Below are positions 53,971-62,566 of a DNA stretch of 64,000 nucleotides, piece by piece. Position 1 is the stretch's first letter. Each line of letters opens with the position of its first letter. Source of the DNA: Lacrimispora amygdalina (lineage in GTDB: Bacteria > Bacillota > Clostridia > Lachnospirales > Lachnospiraceae); assembly GCF_900205965.1 (NCBI RefSeq), contig NZ_OAOF01000002.1, forward strand, positions 124,001-188,000, written 5' to 3'. Below the pieces are notes generated by a model. The model worked only from the letters and a program-made list of their open reading frames with translations, was not told where the DNA came from and ran no database searches. Position numbers and translations under genes: made by a program.

Positions 53971-55131
53971 ATGAATAAAGCAATTGTTTTACTTTGTTTT
54001 TCCATATTTTTTTTAACCAGCTGTACAACTTCTGTGAAGACGGAAAATGTAAAAAAAGAGGAAGACATTCTGGTGATCAAAAACGACAATTTATCCAGTA
54101 CCACTCATGAATCTGAACCAATGCAGAGTAACAGTCATAGTGATTCTGTGAACCTATATGATTCGTACTCCGGGGAATGGATTAACTGGAATAATCCTGA
54201 TAACGAAGCCGATGGAGGCGTCTCTCTTAACATATCAGTAGAAAGTAATAAGGTGACTGGTAACTTTTCCGCATGGTCTAAAAACTATGGACGCCTGGCT
54301 GATTCAGATATTTCCGGAGAAATTCAGGATCATTTATGCAAGATGACGTTTGCAGATGATGGAAGAGGACATTCGGGAATAATCTTAGTAACGTTTGGAC
54401 AGGAACAGATTACTGCAGATATTTCGGTACAGACACAGAATACTGATTTCACATTTCCTTCAGGGACTACTGTCTTACTTAGGAAAAAAGTCCAATATGC
54501 CTCTGAACCAGTTCCAGCAGAAGAATCTTCCAGTCCTGCTTCCAATGCAGTCAGTTCAGATAATGATAAGGAGATTCTCTACAGTGGAAACCGGGGGGGG
54601 AATGCATCTTCTGTAAAATTAACTTACGGAATGAGTTATGATGACGTTGTTCGTTTGCTTGTTTCCATAGGAGAGAAGACAACTGAAAGTCCATGGGAAG
54701 AATATAGCAATTATACTCTCATCAATAAAAAAGAACTATGGTCTTCTATTAAAACAGAGGAAGATTTTAATAAACAGGCAAGCTTGCAGAAAACTTTAAC
54801 AAACTCCAACATGCAGTATACATTTACTTTTATTAATCAAAATAATTCTACAATTTTAACCAGCATTTTGATTGGAACACCTGTCATAGGAACCACTAAG
54901 AATATCAAATGCGGCGATCCTGTCAATCTCCTGACAGATCAATATGGGGCTGACTATTATCTGTATTCTTCAGATAAATATGAAATTTACGAATATAAAT
55001 CCAGTACAGGTTATGTGAGATTTTTTATTGATCCAATGACAAAGCTGATAGCGGAATGGGGTATTGATATTTACTCATACCAGGATTATTTAAATATGAA
55101 AAATAAACTGGATCGTGTTCTTTCTCATTAG
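53971..55131 (+). CDS. Hypothetical lipoprotein
   Basis: 386 residues, not recognised. Lipoprotein signal MNKAIVLLCFSIFFLTSCTT with lipobox LTSC. A low-complexity linker runs to about residue 50. A beta-rich domain follows (SYSGEWINWNNPDNEADGG to about 170), then a Ser/Pro linker, and a second domain from about 205 with NASSVKLTYGMSYDDVVRLL, which resembles small-protein-A/BamE-like or other lipoprotein folds only vaguely. ATG 53971 follows GGGGGATTAAG. An eight-G tract lies at 54593-54600 in the linker between domains. Single gene. Confidence 0.8.
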   Translation: MNKAIVLLCFSIFFLTSCTTSVKTENVKKEEDILVIKNDNLSSTTHESEPMQSNSHSDSVNLYDSYSGEWINWNNPDNEADGGVSLNISVESNKVTGNFSAWSKNYGRLADSDISGEIQDHLCKMTFADDGRGHSGIILVTFGQEQITADISVQTQNTDFTFPSGTTVLLRKKVQYASEPVPAEESSSPASNAVSSDNDKEILYSGNRGGNASSVKLTYGMSYDDVVRLLVSIGEKTTESPWEEYSNYTLINKKELWSSIKTEEDFNKQASLQKTLTNSNMQYTFTFINQNNSTILTSILIGTPVIGTTKNIKCGDPVNLLTDQYGADYYLYSSDKYEIYEYKSSTGYVRFFIDPMTKLIAEWGIDIYSYQDYLNMKNKLDRVLSH

Positions 55132-55173
55132 AAGTGCAGCCTGGAGACAGGCTGCCCTTCTGTATGGTTACTG

Positions 55174-57729
55174 TTATTTTATAATTGCATGATCTGTAAT
55201 ACCATAGTCAGATAATTGATACGTTTTTCCATGAACAATACCGCTTCCATTTACAATGGTCATTTTTCTTGATTTCACATCATTCGGATAATTGGATGCT
55301 TCAGCGACTGCATTTGCTATGATTGAAAGTTTGTCCATATAACCAGTAGTACCAGTCAGTTTACTGTTAATAATTTCTCTTGCAGCAGCTTTTACGGAAC
55401 CGTTCTGGACTGCAATATCAAAAGCTAATGCTAATCCTCTTTCTGTAGTCAGTTGGTAATCATCACAGATAGAGAAGGCCATATCAATATAATCCTGCAT
55501 TCCACTCCTTTGTATCTTCTGGAATTCTGATGTCTGACAAAGTGCAATGAACTGTGATTTCCATGGCTCTACTATACTATTTTTTGAATTATTAATAGAT
55601 TTTGCCCATGTAAGCTGTTCACTGAGGGACTTGGCCAGCATTTCTGTTAATTCCTGATAGTTATCTCCAAAAATATTATAAGTCATCTCGGGATAAGACT
55701 GAACCATTTGCTGTAAAAGTGGTTGTAAACTATTTGATTTAATATTAAACTGAATTATACCTAATGATAAGCCCGCACCATCAAAATCTCCGGCGATTGT
55801 ACTATATGAGTTAGGACCTTCGAAATTAGACGTAAGCAAAATCGCTTTTTCGATTGTAGTATCTGACGATGTCGTTTCATCATTGGGGATTGGAATTACT
55901 TCTCCTGGCTTATTGATAATTGTATTATCGTCCTGTATAATTCTCCTAATACTTAAGATATGCGATTTCTGACGGGCTGTAAATGGGGAAATCCGTACAT
56001 TCTGATTAGCAGGATCCAGTGCATTGGGATTACTATTCGAACCATGTTCATCAATAAACTGTCCATCCCCGGCATAAAGTCCAACATGATTCGGCACACC
56101 ATCAAGTTCCCAGTCAAATAAAATCAAATCACCTGGTTTCATATCTTCGTATTCAACTGGTGTTCCTCGTTTTATCTGTTCAGAAGTGATACCTCCTATG
56201 TTAATTCCTAATATAGTCAGATAAACAGACGAAGTGAAATCAGAACAATCCATATATGGGGGCGGACTGTTTTTATCAAGAACCCTGGTCGTAATTATGG
56301 TATCAATACAATAAGGTATCTTTCCAATCCAGTAACGCGCCTCTTCGATAATTGCCTTTCTGCAAGAATCAGCGGTCCCATGAATCGTGCCTGGATAGGA
56401 TGGCTGCACGGTTCCATCATAGGGTTTAGCAGTTCCTGATCTCAATATTTCCCATGTTTTTGTACCCACAATCCCATCTGGAGAAAGTCCGTTAATCCTC
56501 TGAAAGCTGACAACCGCATTGTAAGTTCCAGCTCCGAATATGCCGTCAGCACCGGTTTTCCCGCAATTATAATTTAAATTAATCAAAATGGTTTGTAATT
56601 CCTTTACCAGATCCCCCTTACTCCCCAGTTTTAATAAATCGCTTGCGCTATCATTTGCGACAGCTGAACCGGAGGTAAGCTTTTCCCATGTCTTACTGCC
56701 GGCAATCCCATCCGGTGTAAGGCCATTCTTTTTTTGAAATAATACAACAGCATCATAGGTGCCGCTTCCGAAAGAGCCGTCTGCTCCCGCATTGCCACAG
56801 TTATAACCTAAATTAATTAATGCTGTCTGAAGCTTTTTGACATATTCACCTTTGTCCCCCCGTTTTAATGTCGGGGTGGTATTTGTATTCGGCACTGCGT
56901 ATCCGGAATTCAGAACTTCCCAGGTCATCCGGCCAACAATACCGTCAGGAGTCAAACCATTTGCAGTCTGAAATGCAGTGACTGCCCTTGTGGTTCCCGG
57001 ACCAAAACTGCCGTCAGCCCCAGTGCTTCCGCAGTCATATTTTAATTCAATCAGGATATTCTGTAAGCGGATTACTGCCTGTCCGGTGCTCCCCTGTTTC
57101 AGCAAAGGAAACTTAGCATTATCATTGTCTATTGCATTCCCGGAGTTTAAGACTTCCCAGGTTTTTTGCCCAACGATCCCGTCCGGAGTTAAATTATTTG
57201 CTTTCTGAAATGCAACTACTGCGTTATAGGTACCTGTTCCAAAGCTACCATCAGCACCTGTTTTGCCGCAATTATACCCAAGGGCAATCAGCTTTGTCTG
57301 AAGTTCTTTTACCTTTGATCCGGAACTTCCCTGTTTGAGCACAGGATATTTTTCTTCTTCAGCTGCATATAGTTTTTCCAGTGTGGATTTGCCTGCCATA
57401 CCATCTGCTGTTAAATTATGTTCTTTCTGAAATTTAATTAATGCATTATAGGTACCTGCACCCGCGACTCCGTCAACAGTACCGGAATAATAACCTTTCG
57501 TTTTTAATGTTTGCTGTATTGGTTTGATATCTTCTTTCAGTGCATTCCATGTTCCATTCCCAACCTTCCCATCTGGGGTCAAGCCCTTTGATGTCTGATA
57601 ACGTTTGACCGATGTTGTTGTTGCTGGTCCGAAAATACCGTCTACACTTTTGGAGTTAAAGCATTTGATTCTAAGTCCATACTGGAGATACTTTACCTGC
57701 TCTCCACTGCTTCCTTCTACTAATAACAT
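55174..57729 (-). CDS. Multidomain lysin: six peptidoglycan-binding repeats, NlpC/P60-like and GH46-like domains
   Basis: 851 residues. Residues about 1-440 hold six PG_binding_1 repeats (pattern GADGSFGxGTYNAVVxFQKxNGLTPDGIVGxxTWExL). About 450-605 is an NlpC/P60-type cysteine peptidase with YMDCSDFTSS and PNHVGLYAGDGQFIDEHG. A short linker follows. About 630-851 resembles a chitosanase/GH46-like glycosidase, with a candidate catalytic Glu in TSNFEGPNSY and Asp in AGDFDGAGLSLGIIQF. It has no signal peptide or membrane helix (starts MLLVEGSSGEQVKYLQYGL after AAGGAAGGT). Likely a cell-wall or spore-cortex hydrolase, or a phage-type lysin kept by the host. The fold names are by motif only. Confidence 0.85.
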   Translation of the reverse strand: MLLVEGSSGEQVKYLQYGLRIKCFNSKSVDGIFGPATTTSVKRYQTSKGLTPDGKVGNGTWNALKEDIKPIQQTLKTKGYYSGTVDGVAGAGTYNALIKFQKEHNLTADGMAGKSTLEKLYAAEEEKYPVLKQGSSGSKVKELQTKLIALGYNCGKTGADGSFGTGTYNAVVAFQKANNLTPDGIVGQKTWEVLNSGNAIDNDNAKFPLLKQGSTGQAVIRLQNILIELKYDCGSTGADGSFGPGTTRAVTAFQTANGLTPDGIVGRMTWEVLNSGYAVPNTNTTPTLKRGDKGEYVKKLQTALINLGYNCGNAGADGSFGSGTYDAVVLFQKKNGLTPDGIAGSKTWEKLTSGSAVANDSASDLLKLGSKGDLVKELQTILINLNYNCGKTGADGIFGAGTYNAVVSFQRINGLSPDGIVGTKTWEILRSGTAKPYDGTVQPSYPGTIHGTADSCRKAIIEEARYWIGKIPYCIDTIITTRVLDKNSPPPYMDCSDFTSSVYLTILGINIGGITSEQIKRGTPVEYEDMKPGDLILFDWELDGVPNHVGLYAGDGQFIDEHGSNSNPNALDPANQNVRISPFTARQKSHILSIRRIIQDDNTIINKPGEVIPIPNDETTSSDTTIEKAILLTSNFEGPNSYSTIAGDFDGAGLSLGIIQFNIKSNSLQPLLQQMVQSYPEMTYNIFGDNYQELTEMLAKSLSEQLTWAKSINNSKNSIVEPWKSQFIALCQTSEFQKIQRSGMQDYIDMAFSICDDYQLTTERGLALAFDIAVQNGSVKAAAREIINSKLTGTTGYMDKLSIIANAVAEASNYPNDVKSRKMTIVNGSGIVHGKTYQLSDYGITDHAIIK

Positions 57730-57849
57730 ATGTATACCTTCCTTTTGTTTTTTGAATTTGCAAATTCAATGATTAAAAAGGAAGGATATTATTTTTTGTA
57801 AACCAACTTATCTAAAATTCTGATTCAAAACGTGGTGCATCAAAGGCAA

Positions 57850-57882
57850 AAAACTGCCGCACTCGGTGAACCAGTGCGACAG
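57850..57882 (-). terminator. Terminator of the citrate lyase operon
   Basis: Minus strand CTGTCGCACT, loop, AGTGCGGCAG followed by TTTTTTG directly after the citC stop. Confidence 0.85.
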
Positions 57883-57892
57883 CTCTTTATAC

Positions 57893-58888
57893 TTATGATT
57901 TTTGCATCAGATATCTCCATGTGGTCTCCGGCACCAGTCTTTTCACATCATGGAATCTGCCTTCCTTAACAGCTTCTCTGACTCTTGAAGCACTGATCAC
58001 TTCTTCTCCCTGTATTTTTCGTTCAATCTCTATGACTTCTATTCCATACTCAGGAAGAATCTGTTTCATCGCTGTGTTATAAGAACCGGTTACTCTGCAT
58101 ATAGGCTCTGTTCCTGCAAAGCGTCTGGTAATCTTAAGGGGAGGAGCTATTTTTTCAGCAAACAGTTCCAGATCAAATTCACAGTTAGCTTTATCTGCAA
58201 ATACTTTTTCCTTCAGATAATAAGTAGGAAAAGTTGCAGCAGAAACCATATAATTCGAAGCCTGATGAACAATGACCCGGTTTAGATCTTTCGTTCCCTG
58301 CTGAACCATCTGATAACGGTCCTCAGCGCCATAGAAGGTCCGCTTATCCGATAATACAAACACATGCAGATAGTCACACTGTTTCAAAGCTTCTTCTATT
58401 AAATACCGGTGTCCAAGTGTAAACGGATTACAGTTGGCAACAACAGCTCCAACCGTTCTCCCATAATCTTTGGCATCGATTGGTGTTATTTCCTGCACTG
58501 CCTGGATAAATTTTTCAAATCCCTGTTTTTCATTCTCCATAAACAATACAGATTTTGTACGGAACACGGTATAAAATCCTAAACTCTGAAACATTTCCTC
58601 ATTCTTTGGTTTTGTATATAAGATAAGCCTGCTCCTGCCACGTTCGAACTCGTACTGAACCAGCTGAGAGACCACGCTGCCGGACAGTCCTTCTCCAAGA
58701 TGATGGGGATCTACTGCAATGCACTTTAACACATTCTCTTCCACAGAACCTGCTGCAATGATTTTATAATCATCATCAAGTACACAGACACTATATTCAA
58801 TTCCTTCATCATAATTCAGATTCTGACCCGCCAGAAATTCTTTTAGTTCCTCCAGCGCGCGGCCCTTAAGCGGTTTTCCTTCCAGCAT
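57893..58888 (-). CDS. citC: [Citrate (pro-3S)-lyase] ligase
   Basis: 331-residue enzyme that acetylates the citrate lyase acyl-carrier subunit with ATP and acetate, switching the enzyme on. An N-terminal GNAT-like half (about 1-125) and a nucleotidyltransferase half with NPFTLGHRYLIEEAL (HxGH-type motif) and ISASRVREAVKEGR near the end. Start ATG follows AGGTGA. It is last in this operon, whereas citC is first in the classical citCDEF order. Confidence 0.94.
   Translation of the reverse strand: MLEGKPLKGRALEELKEFLAGQNLNYDEGIEYSVCVLDDDYKIIAAGSVEENVLKCIAVDPHHLGEGLSGSVVSQLVQYEFERGRSRLILYTKPKNEEMFQSLGFYTVFRTKSVLFMENEKQGFEKFIQAVQEITPIDAKDYGRTVGAVVANCNPFTLGHRYLIEEALKQCDYLHVFVLSDKRTFYGAEDRYQMVQQGTKDLNRVIVHQASNYMVSAATFPTYYLKEKVFADKANCEFDLELFAEKIAPPLKITRRFAGTEPICRVTGSYNTAMKQILPEYGIEVIEIERKIQGEEVISASRVREAVKEGRFHDVKRLVPETTWRYLMQKS
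58466..58495 (-). repeat. 30-bp segment of citC duplicated near the second marR
   Basis: Identical over 30 bases to 50038-50067, same strand. In citC it encodes the inter-domain stretch EITPIDAKD. Confidence 0.85.
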
Positions 58889-58911
58889 AGTTCACCTGTT
58901 CACTTTCCTGT

Positions 58912-59790
58912 TCACACATTCTCAATTTCAGATAAAAAAATGGAGGCTGCCAGTAAATCGGCACATCCGCCGCTGCTATAGTTTTTTTCTATAAAATATG
59001 CGTCCAGTTCCATAAGTCTCTCTGTTGCTCCTCTGGCATAAGCACCGCCTGAGAGCAAAAACTCCTGCGACAGCCTCTGTACTTCCCTAAGCCCTTTGCT
59101 CCCGCACCTGGACAGGATATTTCCATCCTCCACCTGGCTCATCAGGGTAAACAGCGCCTGGATTTTTACCAGATTCCAGTTATGTCCTTCCTTCTTTCCC
59201 TGTCTTATAACCGGTAATGCCAGGTTTATCACAGAAGGATAACCATCTGCCGCCTCCCCCCTGATTCCTCTGGAACCATAAGTACATAAATTCTTTTTTC
59301 CATGGGTATCTTTGCTGTTCTTAAACTGAATCATGTCAAGTTCATTTAATAAAATATTCTTGACCATTTTTTGTTCCTGCACAATCAGACTGCGGACAGA
59401 CACCTGACCATACTTTTTAAAACAGATTCCAGCAGCCGCACATAAGATACCCATGGTGAACACAGCTCCTTTATGGGTATTGACCTGCCCGGTTGCCTCA
59501 TACATCGCCTTTTCAGCCTGAATTCCAATTTGCCGGATTTTAAAAAAGCAGCCTTCTGGTTTTTCAGACATCTGTAGTCCTGTTTCTGCGAATTTCCGGA
59601 AATATGGGATCAGAGCATCTGCACTTCTTAGAAAAGTAAGCAGATTCATATCCTGGTGAGCTCCACTACTCAATGGATCGACCAGTCCCGGCTTTGGCGC
59701 TGTATTAACTTCCTCCAAAAGTGCCAGTCCCGCCATGTTCCCAAGCCAGACGGCATTATCTTTACATCTCTTCTTATCTGTCTCTATCAT
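58912..59790 (-). CDS. citG: Triphosphoribosyl-dephospho-CoA synthase
   Basis: 292-residue enzyme that makes the precursor of the citrate lyase prosthetic group. Motifs ALLEEVNTAPKPGLVDPLSSGAHQDMN, TGQVNTHKGAVFTMGIL and SSGGCADLLAASIFL near the C-terminus are typical. Length corresponds to CitG alone, not a CitXG fusion. ATG lies right after the citF TAG with no strong ribosome site, so it may depend on translation of citF. Confidence 0.93.
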   Translation of the reverse strand: MIETDKKRCKDNAVWLGNMAGLALLEEVNTAPKPGLVDPLSSGAHQDMNLLTFLRSADALIPYFRKFAETGLQMSEKPEGCFFKIRQIGIQAEKAMYEATGQVNTHKGAVFTMGILCAAAGICFKKYGQVSVRSLIVQEQKMVKNILLNELDMIQFKNSKDTHGKKNLCTYGSRGIRGEAADGYPSVINLALPVIRQGKKEGHNWNLVKIQALFTLMSQVEDGNILSRCGSKGLREVQRLSQEFLLSGGAYARGATERLMELDAYFIEKNYSSGGCADLLAASIFLSEIENV

Positions 59791-61353
59791 CTAATTATCT
59801 GTAAAAGTATATTCTTTCACCTTACGGACTACATCTAAAATAGTTCCATCCCTGCTTTCGATGATACCCACAACCTTATCATCAAATTCCACTCTCTCCG
59901 GCTCTCCTACTATGGAATAAGCAATATCACGGAGTTCTTCGATTGTCTTAAAAGGAAGATCTACTCCTTTCATGCAGTCAATTAAGTCCTGTCGTTTCGG
60001 ATTGATGGCAATTCCATAATCAGTCACTACTACATCAATGCTTTCACCCGGAGTGGTCACTGCAGTAACTTCTGTACAGACAGCCGGAATTCTCCCCTGT
60101 AACAGAGGAACAATTACGATGGCACACTTGGCTCCAGCAGCAGTGTCCGGATGTCCTCCCTGTGCTCCGGTTATCTCTCCGTCTGATCCGACCACTACAT
60201 TGCAGTTGAAATTAACATCTACTTCAAGAGCAGCCAGAATGACAAAATCCAGTTTATTGACTACCGCACCTTTATTAAAGGGATTTGCATATTCTCCTGC
60301 AGAAATACGGAAGTGCTTTAAATCTTTTACCGATTCTACCGCATCAAGATCGAAATCCTGGGTATCTAACAGGCAATCCACCTGATCATTCGCCAACAGA
60401 TCACACATGGGCTTTGTCAGGCCTCCAACGCCGAAACGCATGCGGATATTGCGCTCCTTCATGATTCTGGCCAGTGAAATGGTAGATGCAATGGATGCTC
60501 CGCCCACACCGGTCTGATAAGAAAATCCGTCTTTAAAATAAGGAGTATTTACAACAAACTGGGTGCAATAATCAGCCATCATCAGCTTTCTCATATCTGT
60601 GGTGGGTTTTGCAGCACCTGTGGCAATCTTGTCCGGATTTCCAATGGCATCTGCTACCACAACATAATCCACTTTTGTCATGCTGATATGTGCAGGAAAA
60701 TTAGGAAAAGGTACCAGACAGTCGGTAATTGCTACTACCTGGTCAGCATAATCTCCATCTACAAGAGCGTAAGAGAGCACACCGCAGTTACTCTTGCCGC
60801 CAATTCCCCGGCAATTGCCGTAATCATCACAGGTAGGTGCGCCGATAAATGCAATATCAATTCTGGTTTCTCCGCTTTCAATGGCACGCACACGTCCTCC
60901 ATGAGAGCGCATGATGGCTAATCCTTTTAATTTACCGGAGGAAATTGCCTTTCCGATTTTTCCTCTGACACCAGAGGACTGGATATTGGTTATGGTTCCA
61001 TCTTCAATATATGGAACGATTGGGTCATGAGCCTTTCCAAGGGAGCTGGCACAAATTGTGATATCTTTAATGCCCAGGCGGTGAACCTCTTCCATTACCA
61101 TGTTAACTATGTAGTCACCTTCCCGGAAGTGGTGATGAAAGCCAAGAGTCATACCATCTTTTATGTTGCATTTAATCAGCACATCATATATACTGTCTAC
61201 TAATTTACTCTTCTTATTATCACTTACACACCTGGTTACCGGGCCATCCTTTTTATAGGTATATCCGTCTTTATAGTGAACGCCCTGGAATACTTCCTTT
61301 CCAGTGGCTTTTAGAACCTCTTCCGGGATATCTCTTCCAACTGCATTAATCAT
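59791..61353 (-). CDS. citF: Citrate lyase alpha subunit (citrate:acetyl-ACP transferase)
   Basis: 520-residue alpha subunit that swaps acetyl for citryl on the acyl carrier protein. ATG 61353 (MINAVGRDIPEEVLKATGKEV) is chosen because AAGGGGGATTTG precedes it; the longer reading overlaps citE. Family segments: GMTLGFHHHFREGDYI, RSHGGRVRAIESGETRIDIAFIGAPTCDDYGNCRG, and CNVVVGSDGEITGAQGGHPDTAAGAK. Confidence 0.97.
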   Translation of the reverse strand: MINAVGRDIPEEVLKATGKEVFQGVHYKDGYTYKKDGPVTRCVSDNKKSKLVDSIYDVLIKCNIKDGMTLGFHHHFREGDYIVNMVMEEVHRLGIKDITICASSLGKAHDPIVPYIEDGTITNIQSSGVRGKIGKAISSGKLKGLAIMRSHGGRVRAIESGETRIDIAFIGAPTCDDYGNCRGIGGKSNCGVLSYALVDGDYADQVVAITDCLVPFPNFPAHISMTKVDYVVVADAIGNPDKIATGAAKPTTDMRKLMMADYCTQFVVNTPYFKDGFSYQTGVGGASIASTISLARIMKERNIRMRFGVGGLTKPMCDLLANDQVDCLLDTQDFDLDAVESVKDLKHFRISAGEYANPFNKGAVVNKLDFVILAALEVDVNFNCNVVVGSDGEITGAQGGHPDTAAGAKCAIVIVPLLQGRIPAVCTEVTAVTTPGESIDVVVTDYGIAINPKRQDLIDCMKGVDLPFKTIEELRDIAYSIVGEPERVEFDDKVVGIIESRDGTILDVVRKVKEYTFTDN

Positions 61354-61354
61354 T

Positions 61355-62257
61355 TTACAAATCCCCCTTATATACGCCTGCCGCTTTGGCCATATAAATC
61401 GTACGTACTGCGCCATCATAGAATGCGATATCTATCATCTTTCCATCAACTGTAAATACACCGATTCCCTTTGCCTTTTTATCATCTATTTCTTTCACTA
61501 CCTTTTCTGCAAAGATAATGTCCTTAAATGTCGGTGTAAATATTTCATGTACGATACGGATCTGTCGTGGATTTATAATTGATTTTCCGTCAAATCCCAT
61601 TAAATGAATAGATTCAACCTCTTTGCGGAAACCTTCCATATCATTTAAATTGGTATACACGGTATCAAAGCACTGGACTCCGGCTGCTCTGGCTGCTATG
61701 ATCATATTCTGCCTTGCACCCATGAGTTCCACTCCGGTTCCTGTAATATGTGTCTGTAAATCTTTGGTGTAATCACCGCCGGAAAGGGCGATGCCAAAAA
61801 GTCTTTCTGAGGACTCACAGATATCAAGAACCTTCATCACTCCTCTGGCTGATTCAATGGCAGCCATAATAAGCGTTCTTCCTTCCGGAATATGAAACTC
61901 CTTTTCTGCTGCAGCCACAGCTTCCTCAACCAGCTTCACATCCTCTGTCCGTTCCGTTTTTGGTATTCGTATGGAATCGCAGCCGCCTGCTACCGCACAG
62001 CGGATATCTTCCTTCCAGTAAGGAGTATCCAGAGCATTGATCCTGACCACACGTTCACACCCATGGTAATTAATTTCCCTGAGCGCATGATAAAGGGAAA
62101 AACGTGCAGCATCCTTCTGGTTTTCGGCTACTGCATCCTCCAGATCCAGCATAATGGAATCCGGTTTATAAATATAGGGGTCTTTGATCAGACCAGGCTT
62201 CTGGGCATTTAAAAACATCATGGTTCTTCTAAGTCTTTTCTTTTCCGGATTCATCAT
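61355..62257 (-). CDS. citE: Citrate lyase beta subunit (citryl-ACP lyase)
   Basis: 300-residue HpcH/HpaI-family lyase that cleaves citryl-ACP to oxaloacetate and acetyl-ACP. ATGATG at 62257 follows GGGGAGGAGCAGTC. Motifs: MLDLEDAVAENQKDAARF (acidic metal ligand region), RINALDTPYW, IRIPKTE, and GFDGKSIINPRQI. The start overlaps the citD stop as ATGA; the stop is next to the citF start. Confidence 0.97.
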   Translation of the reverse strand: MMNPEKKRLRRTMMFLNAQKPGLIKDPYIYKPDSIMLDLEDAVAENQKDAARFSLYHALREINYHGCERVVRINALDTPYWKEDIRCAVAGGCDSIRIPKTERTEDVKLVEEAVAAAEKEFHIPEGRTLIMAAIESARGVMKVLDICESSERLFGIALSGGDYTKDLQTHITGTGVELMGARQNMIIAARAAGVQCFDTVYTNLNDMEGFRKEVESIHLMGFDGKSIINPRQIRIVHEIFTPTFKDIIFAEKVVKEIDDKKAKGIGVFTVDGKMIDIAFYDGAVRTIYMAKAAGVYKGDL

Positions 62258-62553
62258 CTGACTGCTCCTCCCCATGGAAGATTATCAAATTGTCCTGCGG
62301 AACGGAACAATGCCCCTTCCACACGCGCTTTTATTGTACAATCCAGTGCCCCTTTGTCTATAACGGAAATTTTCACCTGACTGACTTCCATATTCTTAAG
62401 CGTTTCCATCACAACCTTTTTTATCTGATTACCGTATTGGTTGATAACCACACTTTCCAGGTTAAATTCTATGCCATCATCACCAGGTTCCACCGTAACC
62501 TGGCAGTCGCTGGATTCCAGTGTTCCGGCCATTGCCGGCTGCACGATTTCCAT
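62254..62553 (-). CDS. citD: Citrate lyase gamma subunit (acyl carrier protein)
   Basis: 99-residue acyl carrier subunit. The serine that carries the phosphoribosyl-dephospho-CoA group lies in AGTLESSDCQVTVEP near residue 14. Ends QFDNLPWGGAVR, as in other CitD proteins. ATG follows AAAGGAGGAGCGAT. Between the hydratase gene and citE. Confidence 0.96.
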   Translation of the reverse strand: MEIVQPAMAGTLESSDCQVTVEPGDDGIEFNLESVVINQYGNQIKKVVMETLKNMEVSQVKISVIDKGALDCTIKARVEGALFRSAGQFDNLPWGGAVR

Positions 62554-62566
62554 ATCGCTCCTCCTT

